Below are positions 17,101 to 26,300 of a stretch of DNA of 50,429 nucleotides, piece after piece; the first letter of the stretch is position 1; each line of letters starts with the position of its first letter. The stretch comes from a bacterium (GTDB taxonomy: Bacteria; Verrucomicrobiota; Verrucomicrobiia; Limisphaerales; J093): positions 1-50,429 of the forward strand of contig JAKANS010000014.1 of the NCBI GenBank assembly GCA_021823625.1, given 5' to 3'. A program made the position numbers and the translations under genes. The notes beneath the pieces are model-generated. The model did no database searches. It was not told the origin of the DNA and was given only the letters and a program-made list of their open reading frames with translations.

Positions 17101-19288
17101 CAAGCTGCGCGCTGCTGACGGAACGGAGTTCCAGAACTTCGTTCACAACACCGTCCACAAACTGGGGCCAAAGCCCGGCCTCGAATTGCTCGGGCCGAAC
17201 GCGACCGCCCGGCAGACGGAGACGCCGGCAGCGCCAACTGCCGAGGCGCCGGGACTCATCCAGACTTTCGCGGTGGCTGGCCGTCCCGAGATCAGCGACA
17301 CGCGGCGGGCGCGATTGGCGGCGCTGTACGTCCCGGCCGGAACGCCGCCCACTCCGTTTGTCCCCGCCGGTGATTTTCAAAGCACCTGGACGGGCTTCCT
17401 GAAACTCGACCTGAACGACACCATCACTTTCTCAGCCGAAGGCCGGGGAGTCGTGACGCTGCGGCTGAACGGCGAAACCGTTCTGGAATCCAAAGCGGGA
17501 CCACTCGACAAAGTCGCCAGCCAACCGGTGCCGCTGCGACGTGGCGCGAACCGCTTCGAGCTCGTTTACTCGAGTCCGCCCGGTGGCGATGCCGAACTGC
17601 GCCTGCTCTGGTCCAGCGCCCAGCGTCCCCCGGAGCCCGTGCCGGCCACGGTGTTTGTCCGCGATCCGACCGACGCGGCACTGGTCCGCGGCGAGACGTT
17701 GCGCGAAGGACGTCGTTTGCTCGCCGCTTACCGCTGCGTGAAGTGCCATGAACCGGAAGGGCCGTTGCCGGCCGGCGCCATGCCGGAACTGGCGACGGAT
17801 GCGCCAGTGCTCGATGGTGCCGGCTCGCGGTTCGACCCTGCGTGGCTGGTGTCCTGGCTCAAACGTCCGCGCACGATCGCTCCGGACACCACCATGCCAG
17901 CGTGCTTGAGCTTGTCCGAAAGCGACGCGGACGCAGAGGCGCGCGACCTGGCGGCTTTCCTCGCCGAACAGAAAACCGCCACAGCATCGGCGACGAGCAG
18001 TGTGGTTCTGAAAGAATCGGATGTGAGCGCCGGCAAGGCGCTCTATGAACAGCTCGGCTGCCAGGCGTGCCACCAACTGCCGGGCGATGCGAAACTCGAG
18101 GATGACACGCGTCGGCCGCTGGGCCACGTGCGCGCGAAGTGGCGACCCGAGGCGCTGGTCGAGTTTTTGCAGGCACCGGCGAAGCGCTTTGCGTGGACGC
18201 CGATGCCGGACTTCCGGCTCAGTTCGGCGGAAGCCGCTTCGCTGGCCGCGTGTGTCCTGTCGCGCGGTGACACGCCTTCCGCGGGGACGGCGGGCGGTGA
18301 CGCGGAACGCGGGCGCGAGCGGTTCCTGCAGCTTGGCTGCGCGAACTGCCACACCATCCAAGACTTCCCCAAGCCGGGCCTGGCCGCACGGTTGGAAACG
18401 CTGGCCGGTCGCGACTGGAAGACCGGCTGTCTTGCCGATGGCCCCGCGGCATTGGGTGCGGCACCGGATTTTGGATTCACGGGGGAGCAGCGTGAAGCCT
18501 TGCGCGCGTATCTCCAGCACGGTCTGGATTCTCTGCGGAGCGACACGCCGGCGGAGTTTGCCGAACGTCAGATCCGCACGCTACGTTGCACGGCGTGTCA
18601 CGCACGCGACCAGGAAACGGACTTGTGGTCGCGCCTGCATGCCGCCCAATCGGTCGGCGCGGCGAGTGGCCAGGCGGCCGAAGACGAGGAAGACGGCAGC
18701 GGTTCGGCGGGCGGCACCGTGCATCTGGGCCGGCCGGATTTGACCTACGCGGGGGAGAAGCTGCGGGCCGACTGGATGGCGCGCCTGTTTGCCAATCGTC
18801 TGCCTTACAAAGCCCGGCCCGAATCGGTGGGCCGGATGCCGGGATTCCCCGCCTACGCCGACGGTCTGGCGACAGGCAGCGCGCACCAGCACGGGCTGTC
18901 CTCCGCACCCACCGTTCGCCCGGCGGCGGACGCCGCGCTCGCAGCAACGGGTGAGAAACTCACCCACATCGGCGAAGGCTTCGGCTGCGTCTCCTGCCAT
19001 GACGTGGGCACCCAGAAAGCGCTGGCCGGCGCTGACACCGCGACGATCAACTTCGCCTTCGTTGCCGACCGGTTGCGACCGGAGTATTTCTGGCGTTACA
19101 TCCGCGATCCGCAGCGATTCCGGCCAGGCACGATGATGCCGACCTTCATTGGCGAAGACGGCTCGACGCCGATCAAGGGCGTGCTGGACGGCGATGCCAC
19201 GCGTCAGTTCGGCGCCCTCTGGCAATACCTGCTTTCGTTGGATCCTGCGCTGGCGAATTCACCGTCCGATCCTGAGAAAACACCATGA
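14138..19288 (+). CDS. Giant exported PVC-type propeller protein with LamG, PA14-like and five haem-c motifs
   Basis: From the ATG at 14138 the product has 1716 residues. A signal/membrane segment (RPWLLTLALGLGLVLTLAAE, about 20-45) leads to a DUF6797-like region (about 50-260), a LamG/concanavalin-like domain (about 270-467, GRWEFERL to AAEEVSALAD) and a PVC-type six-bladed propeller (about 580-1000, LHDLNGDGEADWYENFNNDC). A PA14-like beta domain (about 1040-1165) and a cytochrome region follow. CxxCH motifs occur in RCVKCHE (about 1198), GCQACHQ (1306), GCANCHT (1400), RCTACHA (1482) and GCVSCHD (1616), each haem domain with its distal Met candidate. Such proteins are typical of PVC bacteria and are thought to oxidise sugars at the cell surface, which is not proven. 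The TGA overlaps the ATG of the GH127 gene. Confidence 0.88.
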   Translation: MSSRATDSLEKPNRTWRVRPWLLTLALGLGLVLTLAAESSAPARPLTGKPWQDMDYGPFLTASIDSGQPRTNLAYKGIAIRLAEAYSGRQNEAAVFDTDLLRYPVGWTGGYVALKGVVFDGEHWAYPRIDGRQVFGNPMKPGWARAGSFADPREYPYGPVPHDWAHWRGLYLHGQQVVLSYTVGSMEILEMPALENREGLTAFARVFNLGPSTSEQEIQLAFEAGRRGQMLSPNTLQPLPGIGSAARGLFVLPPPPKAVGLNPATNALDTGLLGRWEFERLAGDVAPADAGTGARLLLRGAQPVADGHAGGALSFAGEARAEIELDEAFEFLRSDLTVAAWIRTTQDGTIFCQAPPRGNWVPDGKSFFIRGGRLTFDIGWVGAVAGSRSVTDGQWHQVALTWAHSDGRVTLFVDGEPDSNGTLKPAKPVTGHTLRLGYTAPNFPQPTAFNGSLDGLRIYDRALAAEEVSALADADRLEEVLAVAAVGTPDGARWATENDGNVRLRLPAAAGASQFKVLLWRGPEASLPAFAKLVKSASPAEDLAPLTRGGPPRWPEKLATHGKPGTNDGPYAIDTLTTPDDNPWHSWLRFGGVDFFADGQRAALATWSGDVWIVSGVDGDLKNLTWQRIATGLFQPLGLKIVNDEIYVLGRDQITRLHDLNGDGEADWYENFNNDCMTSEHFHEFALDLKTDRDGNFYYIKCACHGIPASHPHHGTLLKLPPDGSKLEVVARGFRAVNGLGIGPNGEIACVDNQGYWMPANRINWVKPGGWYGNQWAWNPEGRTNCDEPLCWIHNFVDRSGGTHVWVPTDQWGPLKDQLVTVSYGMGHMFLVLKEEVEGVMQGGLTRFPLEFDTGVMRGVFHPQNHQFYAAGLYGWAGNKTLPGGFYRVCYTGKPLHLPDALHVARDGVVIGFTDPLDPQSAIDPGNYDVQVWNYIWSVNYGSPDIKPNGQEGRERLVVESATLSADRRSVFLKLPAIQPVMQMHIVFKLRAADGTEFQNFVHNTVHKLGPKPGLELLGPNATARQTETPAAPTAEAPGLIQTFAVAGRPEISDTRRARLAALYVPAGTPPTPFVPAGDFQSTWTGFLKLDLNDTITFSAEGRGVVTLRLNGETVLESKAGPLDKVASQPVPLRRGANRFELVYSSPPGGDAELRLLWSSAQRPPEPVPATVFVRDPTDAALVRGETLREGRRLLAAYRCVKCHEPEGPLPAGAMPELATDAPVLDGAGSRFDPAWLVSWLKRPRTIAPDTTMPACLSLSESDADAEARDLAAFLAEQKTATASATSSVVLKESDVSAGKALYEQLGCQACHQLPGDAKLEDDTRRPLGHVRAKWRPEALVEFLQAPAKRFAWTPMPDFRLSSAEAASLAACVLSRGDTPSAGTAGGDAERGRERFLQLGCANCHTIQDFPKPGLAARLETLAGRDWKTGCLADGPAALGAAPDFGFTGEQREALRAYLQHGLDSLRSDTPAEFAERQIRTLRCTACHARDQETDLWSRLHAAQSVGAASGQAAEDEEDGSGSAGGTVHLGRPDLTYAGEKLRADWMARLFANRLPYKARPESVGRMPGFPAYADGLATGSAHQHGLSSAPTVRPAADAALAATGEKLTHIGEGFGCVSCHDVGTQKALAGADTATINFAFVADRLRPEYFWRYIRDPQRFRPGTMMPTFIGEDGSTPIKGVLDGDATRQFGALWQYLLSLDPALANSPSDPEKTP

Positions 19289-21675
19289 ACACGCGACTCC
19301 TTCACGGGTCAGCGGGCGTCTCGCTGCTCGCGGCGGTTACTGCGTTGGCTGCCGATAACGCCACGCTCGCCAATCCCCCAAAACCCAAGGTCGAAAGCCT
19401 CGTGCCGCTGAAAGCCCAGCCGTTTCCGCTGGAGGAAGTCCGCCGCCTCGCCGGGCCGTTCCGCGACGCGATGGAGCGCAACGAGCGTTATTTGCTGAGC
19501 CTGGATCCCGACCGGTTGCTGCACACGTTCCGGTTGAATGTGGGACTACCCTCTTCGGCCAAACCTTACGGCGGGTGGGAGGACCCGAAGATCGAAGTGC
19601 GCGGCCACAGTCTTGGGCACTACCTATCTGCGCTGGCACTGACTTACGCGAGCACCGGCGATGTGCGGTTCAAAGCGCGGACGGACGCAATCGTGACCGA
19701 GCTGGCGAAGTGCCAGGCGGCCTCGCCCCAAGCGGGTTTCCACGCGGGTTATCTCTCGGCGTTTCCCGAGTCGTTCATCGACCGGGTCGAGACACGCCAG
19801 CCGGTCTGGGCGCCGTGGTACACGCTGCACAAGATCATGGCCGGTTTGCTCGCAGTCTATCGGCACTGCGACAACGCCCAGGCGCTGGACGTGCTGGTGA
19901 AGATGGCGGACTGGATCAAGTTCCGCGTCGATCGCCTCACCGCCGAACAGATGCAGGCGTCGCTGGACGCCGAGTTCGGCGGCATGAATGAAGTTTTGGC
20001 GAACCTCTATGCCGTGACCGGGAATCCGGAGCATTTGAAGCTGGCCGAAGCGTTCGATCACCGGCGGATGTTCGATCCGCTCGCCGCGGGCGAAGACAAA
20101 TTGAACGGCTTCCATGCAAACACCCAGATTCCGAAAATGATCGGCGCGGCGCGCGAATACGAACTCACGGGCCAATCGCGTTACGGCGACATCGCCCGGT
20201 TCTTCTGGGAGCGTGTGGCGGAGCACCGCTCGTACGTCATCGGCGGGCACAGCGACGGTGAGCACTTCTTCCCGCCCGAAGAGTTCTCCCGGCACTTGAC
20301 CACCGACACCGCGGAAACGTGCAACACCTACAACATGCTCAAGCTCACCCGGCACGTTTTCGAGTGGGAGCCGTCGGCGCGCATGATGGATTTCTACGAG
20401 CGCGCGCTGTACAACCACATCCTCGCCTCGCAAGACCCGCAGACCGGCATGTTCGTCTATCTCATGTCGCTCAAGCCCGGCCACTTCAAGACCTACTCGA
20501 TGCCGGATAATTCATTCTGGTGTTGCGTGGGCACGGGCATGGAGAACCACGCCAAGTATGCCGATACGATTTTCTTCCACAGCGCCGAGTCGCTCTACCT
20601 GAACCTGTTCATTCCGGCCGAACTGAGCTGGCGCGAGCGAGGCGTAACCGTCCGACAAGAAACCCGGTTCCCAGACGAAGGCCGCTCGCGCTTGAGCTTT
20701 CACTGTGCGCAGCCGGTGGACTTGGCACTCAAGATACGCCGGCCGGCTTGGGCGGGCGACGGCTTTGCCCTGCTCGTGAACGGCAATGCTCAAGCCATTA
20801 CGGAACCGCCCGGCTCGTACGTCGAAATCCACCGGACCTGGAAGACCGGCGACCGCGTCGAAGTGCGCCTGCCGATGCAACTCCACACCGAGGCGATGCC
20901 GGACGATCCGAGCGTGCTCGCTTTGATGTGCGGACCGATCGTCCTGGCGGGCGAACTGGGCAAGGCGGACATGCCCAGCCCGTACGCGCGTGGCCAGACC
21001 GATCTGAACGGCGTGCCGTCGCCCGCGGTGCCCGTCTTCGTGACCGACGCGAAAGACTGGTTGTCGCAAGTGAAACCGGTCGCGCTGAAACCGCTGAGGT
21101 TTCGCACGGCGGGCTTGGGACGGCCCACGGATGTGCGTTTGATCCCGTTTTTCCGGATGCACCATCAGCGTTACACCGTCTATTGGAAACTCATGACGCC
21201 GACACAATACCAGCAGCGCGCGGCCGAATTGGCGGCGGCGGAAAAGCAGCGACAGGAATTGGAGCGCATCACCGTGGACGTGGTTCATCCGGGCGAGCAG
21301 CAATCCGAGACCGACCACGCGTTCGCCGGCGAGGCCACGCAGACAGGCACGTACCAAGGGAGGAGGTGGCGTCATTCCGGCGGCTGGTTCAGCTACCGCC
21401 TCAAGGTGCCGCCGGACAAGCCGGTCAACCTCGTGTGCACCTGGTGGGGTGGTGATTCCGGCAGCCGGACGTTCGACCTCCTGGTGGACGGCCAGAAGAT
21501 CGCCACCGAACGGTTGGAGAACAATCGTCCCGGCCAGTTCTACGACCAAGCCTACCCGCTGCCGCCGGACCTCACGCACGACAAGACGGGGGTGGAAGTG
21601 AAACTACAGGCGCATCCGGGCAACCTGGCGGGCGGCTTGTACGGTTTGCGGATTGTGGAGCGAACCACCCAATAG
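19285..21675 (+). CDS. Exported GH127-family glycosidase (beta-L-arabinofuranosidase type)
   Basis: The 796-residue product has a signal peptide (HGSAGVSLLAAVTALAADN) and an (alpha/alpha)6 barrel typical of DUF1680/GH127, with PYGGWEDPKIEVRGHSLGHY, YTLHKIMAGLLAVYRHCDN and EFGGMNEVLANLYAVTG. The zinc-thiolate active site of HypBA1 (Glu-x-Cys and Cys-Cys) is matched by E344 and C346 in TAETCNTYN and C413-C414 in FWCCVGTG. A beta-sandwich follows, and the C-terminus (from about 665, VVHPGEQQSETDHAF to GGLYGLRIVE) resembles DUF6805. The enzyme should release L-arabinofuranose or a related residue from plant-type glycans in the periplasm. ATG/TGA overlap (19285-19288) with the haem protein indicates one transcript and coupled translation. 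Confidence 0.92.
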   Translation: MNTRLLHGSAGVSLLAAVTALAADNATLANPPKPKVESLVPLKAQPFPLEEVRRLAGPFRDAMERNERYLLSLDPDRLLHTFRLNVGLPSSAKPYGGWEDPKIEVRGHSLGHYLSALALTYASTGDVRFKARTDAIVTELAKCQAASPQAGFHAGYLSAFPESFIDRVETRQPVWAPWYTLHKIMAGLLAVYRHCDNAQALDVLVKMADWIKFRVDRLTAEQMQASLDAEFGGMNEVLANLYAVTGNPEHLKLAEAFDHRRMFDPLAAGEDKLNGFHANTQIPKMIGAAREYELTGQSRYGDIARFFWERVAEHRSYVIGGHSDGEHFFPPEEFSRHLTTDTAETCNTYNMLKLTRHVFEWEPSARMMDFYERALYNHILASQDPQTGMFVYLMSLKPGHFKTYSMPDNSFWCCVGTGMENHAKYADTIFFHSAESLYLNLFIPAELSWRERGVTVRQETRFPDEGRSRLSFHCAQPVDLALKIRRPAWAGDGFALLVNGNAQAITEPPGSYVEIHRTWKTGDRVEVRLPMQLHTEAMPDDPSVLALMCGPIVLAGELGKADMPSPYARGQTDLNGVPSPAVPVFVTDAKDWLSQVKPVALKPLRFRTAGLGRPTDVRLIPFFRMHHQRYTVYWKLMTPTQYQQRAAELAAAEKQRQELERITVDVVHPGEQQSETDHAFAGEATQTGTYQGRRWRHSGGWFSYRLKVPPDKPVNLVCTWWGGDSGSRTFDLLVDGQKIATERLENNRPGQFYDQAYPLPPDLTHDKTGVEVKLQAHPGNLAGGLYGLRIVERTTQ

Positions 21676-21684
21676 AATACGCGG

Positions 21685-22191
21685 TCACTTCCCAGAGACG
21701 GGGTGTTTCCTTGCCTTCGTCGTTCCGCGCCGGCCCGCAATGCGGCTGACCGCAAGCGCGTCTTCCAACACCGGAATGACCAGCCGGTCTTTCGCGCGAT
21801 TCGCCGCGCGTTTACTGGCGAGGATGCGATCCACGCGGAGGACTTTGAGCTTCAGACGCCCCAAGGACACTTCAACGCAGTTCGCCCATTCCTCCGCAAA
21901 CGTCCCCAGCCCATGCAGGGTGAGAACGATGTCGAACAACTCCACGCCGCCGCCGGCAAACAGGGGGGGATTCTGCATCGTAGGCGGCACATACGCCCCG
22001 TCCACTTCCCGCAACGCCTCGCGGAGGCGAGGGTCGCTTAAATCCTCGAACCACAAATCCACATCCTGGGTGACCACCGGAGCGCCTTGCAACGCGGCGG
22101 CGGACAATCCCACGACCATGAAACGCACCTTGCGGCGCAACAAGGCACGCAGGAAACGCAGTTCACTTTCGTTGAGCGAGGGCGCGGCCAC
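21685..22191 (-). CDS. Nucleotidyltransferase-fold protein (MNT/AbiEii-like)
   Basis: The 168-residue product starts with FLRALLRRKVRFMVVGLSAA, then ALQGAPVVTQDVDLWFEDLS. The GxS...DxD pattern (GLSAAALQG and QDVDLW) is that of minimal nucleotidyltransferases; a third acidic position could lie in GVELFDIVLTLHG. The C-terminal region LRVDRILASKRAANRAKDRL is typical of the group (LDDLIxxKRAANRPKD). Such proteins often pair with a small partner in toxin-antitoxin or abortive-infection modules. The 68-residue ORF just upstream overlaps it by 29 bp and could be that partner. It may also be a stand-alone housekeeping family member. The last 12 residues are basic and probably disordered. Confidence 0.82.
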   Translation of the reverse strand: MAAPSLNESELRFLRALLRRKVRFMVVGLSAAALQGAPVVTQDVDLWFEDLSDPRLREALREVDGAYVPPTMQNPPLFAGGGVELFDIVLTLHGLGTFAEEWANCVEVSLGRLKLKVLRVDRILASKRAANRAKDRLVIPVLEDALAVSRIAGRRGTTKARKHPVSGK

Positions 22192-22369
22192 GAGTCAGAC
22201 TCCGCCTCAGCCTTTCAAGCGGCAATTGTTCCAACAGAATGAGCGTATGTCGCACATTATCCGGGTCGGCCTCGGGACGTGCCGCCAGCACGGCGCGAAC
22301 GGACTGCATCAGCCTGGCCGCCCACCGGCCGGCCTTGCGCTCCCGCGAAGGCTTTTTCTGAACGCTCAT
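22163..22369 (-). CDS. Small basic protein paired with the nucleotidyltransferase
   Basis: A 68-residue protein from the ATG at 22369 (MSVQKKPSRERKAGRWAARL, then MQSVRAVLAARPEADPDNVR and HTLILLEQLPLERLRRSLTR). It is helical and very basic. Its coding end overlaps the nucleotidyltransferase start by 29 bp, so the two are translated together. The family is not recognised by name. The pairing of a small helical protein with an NTase suggests a regulator or antitoxin-like partner; this is inference. A frame continues upstream to 22516 using a non-standard start, with no supporting motif. Confidence 0.6.
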   Translation of the reverse strand: MSVQKKPSRERKAGRWAARLMQSVRAVLAARPEADPDNVRHTLILLEQLPLERLRRSLTRGRALAQRK

Positions 22370-22379
22370 GTGGTTTCGA

Positions 22380-22592
22380 TCACGCCTGGAGTCTGTCATA
22401 TGCATCGCAACGGCGCACGACCTTTTCGATCGGCAGCACATGCGGGCTGCGCAGGTCAAAGTCCGGGTCCGGCGGCGGAAACTTGTACCTAGGCTCCCGC
22501 TGATCGTGGCCAACAACAGCAGAAACGCGTGCTTCGACGCGACGATTCTGTGAAGTCTGGACCAAGTTGAGTCTCAATCGCGTCTCAACCAA
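22380..22592 (-). CDS. Possible small ORF linking the nuclease-like and NTase genes
   Basis: From a TTG at 22592 a 70-codon frame ends 10 bp before the ATG of the small basic protein. The second half reads YKFPPPDPDFDLRSPHVLPI, then EKVVRRCDAYDRLQA, which looks like real protein rather than random GC translation. Its start overlaps the end of the nuclease-like gene by 19 bp. No family was recognised. The weak start codon and lack of any known domain keep confidence low. Confidence 0.33.
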   Translation of the reverse strand: MVETRLRLNLVQTSQNRRVEARVSAVVGHDQREPRYKFPPPDPDFDLRSPHVLPIEKVVRRCDAYDRLQA

Positions 22593-23290
22593 AGATGTCG
22601 AAGGCGAATGGGCGGCGCGGACTGACCCGTCTCGACGTAACGGAAGTTGCGACCGTGTTTCGTGATGTGTGTCACCTCGCTCCAGTTTATAACAGCGGAT
22701 CGCGGGCAGGGCCTCGGCAGGGCCAGAGTCTGAATCGTCGATCCCCGCTTCTTGAGCGCTGCGGTCAATTTGTTCGCTATCGTATAGCTCTCAGTGACGT
22801 AACCAACCCTGAGCGCGTCGCGCATCGCCCACGCGTAGTCGCCGCGCACGAAGCGGATAATGCCCCGGTCGCAGTAGGGGCGGCCAGCCGACCGACCAGA
22901 TTGCACGGGCTTGCACTCGACAAAGAGCCAGTCCTGCACCGGAATTCGGACGGTGGGACGATCCACCAAATCCAACAGCAAGTCCGGCATCTTGTCGATT
23001 TTCGCGCCGTTGTAGTTCTTGACTTTCGATTCGCGCGTCGGCTTCGCGAACAAAGCCCGGTCAAAGCCTTCCACCACTCCTCGGTTGAAGACCTCGTTGC
23101 AGAGGCGTTCACACAATTCACAGGTCACAGGGTCTTCATCCTCCCGCTGTAGTTGAAAACTCGTGCTGGGCCTTGTGCGCATCATATCCCAGGCGGCGCG
23201 CAGCGCAGCTTCCACCACGAGGAAGACGGAAAGAGAAATTGCTGGGTGTGGCAACTCGAGTTCCTCTTCCTGGTAGAAACCGTGAGCCAT
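22574..23290 (-). CDS. PD-(D/E)XK-like protein coupled to the DNA methyltransferase
   Basis: The 238-residue product begins MAHGFYQEEELELPHPAISL. A candidate nuclease core is visible: Asp in KIDKMPDLLLDLVDRP followed by VQDWLFVECKPV, giving the order PD...ExK. CELCERLCNEVFNRGVVEGF earlier may be structural. Proteins of this type encoded directly after an adenine methyltransferase often belong to restriction systems; here it could supply the cutting activity, or be a helper. Its ATG lies three bases after a TGA that would end the methyltransferase if the G8 tract had seven Gs, so tight coupling is likely. Alternatives: a DNA-binding accessory protein without catalysis. Confidence 0.62.
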   Translation of the reverse strand: MAHGFYQEEELELPHPAISLSVFLVVEAALRAAWDMMRTRPSTSFQLQREDEDPVTCELCERLCNEVFNRGVVEGFDRALFAKPTRESKVKNYNGAKIDKMPDLLLDLVDRPTVRIPVQDWLFVECKPVQSGRSAGRPYCDRGIIRFVRGDYAWAMRDALRVGYVTESYTIANKLTAALKKRGSTIQTLALPRPCPRSAVINWSEVTHITKHGRNFRYVETGQSAPPIRLRHLWLRRD

Positions 23291-23300
23291 GCCTCAATCC

Positions 23301-26300
23301 TCAAACACACCCATGTGCTGGCGGACGATCCCGGCGCCCAGCAATCGCGCCCGACTCGGCGGCCAGTAGCGGTATTGGCTGAGAATGCCCCCCCCGCAGT
23401 CCGCCGCTGATCTTTTCAATGATCCGCGTGGCCCCGGTGTCGTTCGCGAGATTCACAATCGACTCGTGGGACAAGCCATCGAACTCCGTGAGCGGGCGCC
23501 CTTTCTCGGTGATGAAGAGAATGCCAAACGGAGCATGGGACTTCAGGAACGCCTCGTCTGGCTTCCACAGCGTCACCTGCGGCTCTTTTCCGAGCACCTT
23601 GAAGAACGGACGCAGCGCGGATTCCAGCCGCCGCCGGAATGTCTCTCGCTCGGACGTAGTCGGCGGCCTGCACGCACGTTCTCGCGATTCGTCGTAGGGC
23701 AGAGCTACAGTGATCGTGTCGTGGATTACTTCGCGGTCCAGGCTGTCGAGGCCATAGAGGCTGCCAAAGAAAGTGTCGATGTCCTCAAAGACTTCACGGT
23801 CTTCGGCCACCAACCGTTCAGACAGCGCCAACATGGTTTGCCGCTGTTCAGCGTTTAGCTTCTCCAAGGGAATGAATGGACACTCGTCGAGATCAGCCTT
23901 GTAAAAGCGGCGACGCTCTGCGCCGAACTTTGGACTAGTCACCAGCGCATAATGAAGCCACACAAAGCTGTGAACGAATAAATGAAGGTATCGAACAAGG
24001 CTCTCAGCGTTTGGGGGGTGCACTGCGGAGTAACCATTGAAACTTTCATTGTAGGCCACATCTGAGAGGCTGAGCAGCGCCCAGCCTTCTGTGCGCTCTG
24101 ACCCGGGAGCTTCCTTTACCAAAGCAAGTGGCCCGCGATAAACACGCAGTTTGTCGGTGTCGCGATGGCGCAACCGAGGCCAGCATACTTTATCGCGGCA
24201 GAACGGCCTGAGCTGTTGCGTATCCACTTGGAAGCGAAACAGATCCGTAGAATCAAGATTGGGCAGGATCTTCAGGAGTGTTGCATCCCTCTGGGTCTGC
24301 TTCTCTTTGAGTTGGTATCCATTGCTGCTGGTCAATCTCAGATCAGTTTCCCAGTAGTCCTGTAAACGGCGCCAACCAGCCGCCTTTAGCTTCCGAATTA
24401 CTTCAGTATCAAGCGAGCTTCCCACGGCCAGGGTCTTCCACAACCACGGCTCTTTTGCCGCTGTGTCCAAATCGAGCCGCTTTGCGGACTTTGAATCGAC
24501 TCGCACCTCCCCTTCGCGATTCAGCACCGTGTCGCAGTGCGGTGTGATGTAGCTGAGCGTGTGCCCCAGCTTTGGCACGCGATTGCGAGCGAACAGGAGC
24601 ATGAATGGCTGGGACATCTCCGGCCAGACTTCGGTATCGGACAGGTTCGACCCGTTGATGATGCCGGTGATCTCGATCAGCCGGAAGATCGTCTCACAGG
24701 CGCGGCGCGGGATTTCCTCCTGTTTGAACAGGATTCGCGTGGGCAGCGCCATTGCGATGCGCCCATCCGGCTTGCACCACTGGGTGGATTTCCAGAGGAA
24801 CGGCAAGTCTGGCACCCGGTCAGGAATCCGATACTCCTTCGCCAGCGCCTCATCCTTCTTGGCGATCACGGCCTTGCTGACTTTCTCCAGTGCCACGGCC
24901 ACAGCATCCAGATGAGCGGCCTCCACCTTTGTTTTGTCGGTCGCCTTTTTCTTCGGGATGCTCGTCCACGGCGGATTGCTCAGGACGAGGTCAAACTGGC
25001 CGTCGAATCGCTTGCCGATGCGGGGACCGAGGCTGCCGATCACCACACCCTTGACCGACTCCTTCGCGCCGCGCGCTGAGAAAAGCACCTGATTGCGAAG
25101 CTTACGAAACCTCAACCCCTCCGGCGGAACAGGCTTCGGGTCCAGCTCGATAGCCGTGAGGTATAGGCTCAGGGCGGAAAGCTTCAACGCGGAGTCGCCG
25201 ATGTCGAACCCCGTGAGCTTCTTCTCCAACAGTTCGTGAATCACCCTTGTGCCGGGACGTTTGCCGTCGTGGTTCCATCGTTCACGATACAGCCGGCGGA
25301 AGGCGAGGACGAGGAACACGCCCGCCCCGCAGGCGGGATCGAGCACGCGGGCGCTGTGGGCGTTGGGCAAACGGTCGAAGACTTCATCCACCAACGTGGC
25401 GGCAATGTTACGCGGCGTGTAGTGGACACTCGTTTCCCCTGCTGTGGGATCCCATTTCCAGCAGAATTTCTCGTAAACCTGACTCAGCAAGTCCACCGGA
25501 ATGTGGGCGAAATCAAAGTCGCTCCATTTCAGCTTCAGCCTCGTCTGGTAGTCCTTTGCCCCAACCGGCTCCAAGCCATGAACGATGGCTCGAAGATACT
25601 CGAAGACCAGTGTAGAGCGCTGGGCGATGCCGTTGAAAAAGGCGCGACTGCCACTATCGGCGAGCGGGAGGAAGTCACCGTTGAAGGTCTTGTCCAGCCA
25701 AAGGCAAGTATCATAGGCGTTTTGCGCGTTGTCGAAGCGGTCCAGCAAGCCACCGGCGTTCGGCGCAACGCAGTGGAGGTCTTCGCTGGTGACGATCTGC
25801 CGGTCACGCAGGAATCGGAAGAACAAGGCTCGCCCGACCAACGAAAGCACATCCGTCCAGCCAATCTCTTCCGTAATGCGATCAATGCCGCTCTCCAGGG
25901 CGCGTAGCATCTCCTTGAAAACAAAGTCGGCATCGTCTGGTTTGCCTTGGCCGTCGTAGTGGCCGAAAGCGAGGCGCGAAAAGAACGTCAGCGATCTACC
26001 GCTGCCTGGCTCGTATCGTTCCCAAGGCGCTTCGCGGTCGGCAAGACTGACCGGAGAAACCAACAACTCGCCCGGTCGGACGCGAGCCAGGAAAGCCCGA
26101 TCTCCCCGGCAGGCGAGGGTGCGGCGTAGTTGTTGGAGTTGTACCGCCTTTTCGGGCTCTGGCTGAGCAAGACGGCTTTCGTTGACGAAGAAGAGCAATG
26201 GACGCCCCTGGCTTTCAGCTACGCCGTCGAGGAAAGCAGGTTGCGGACCGCGCGGTTCAACCAAATCGAGGTAGTCGAGGGTTTCCGGCTGAGGGCACTG

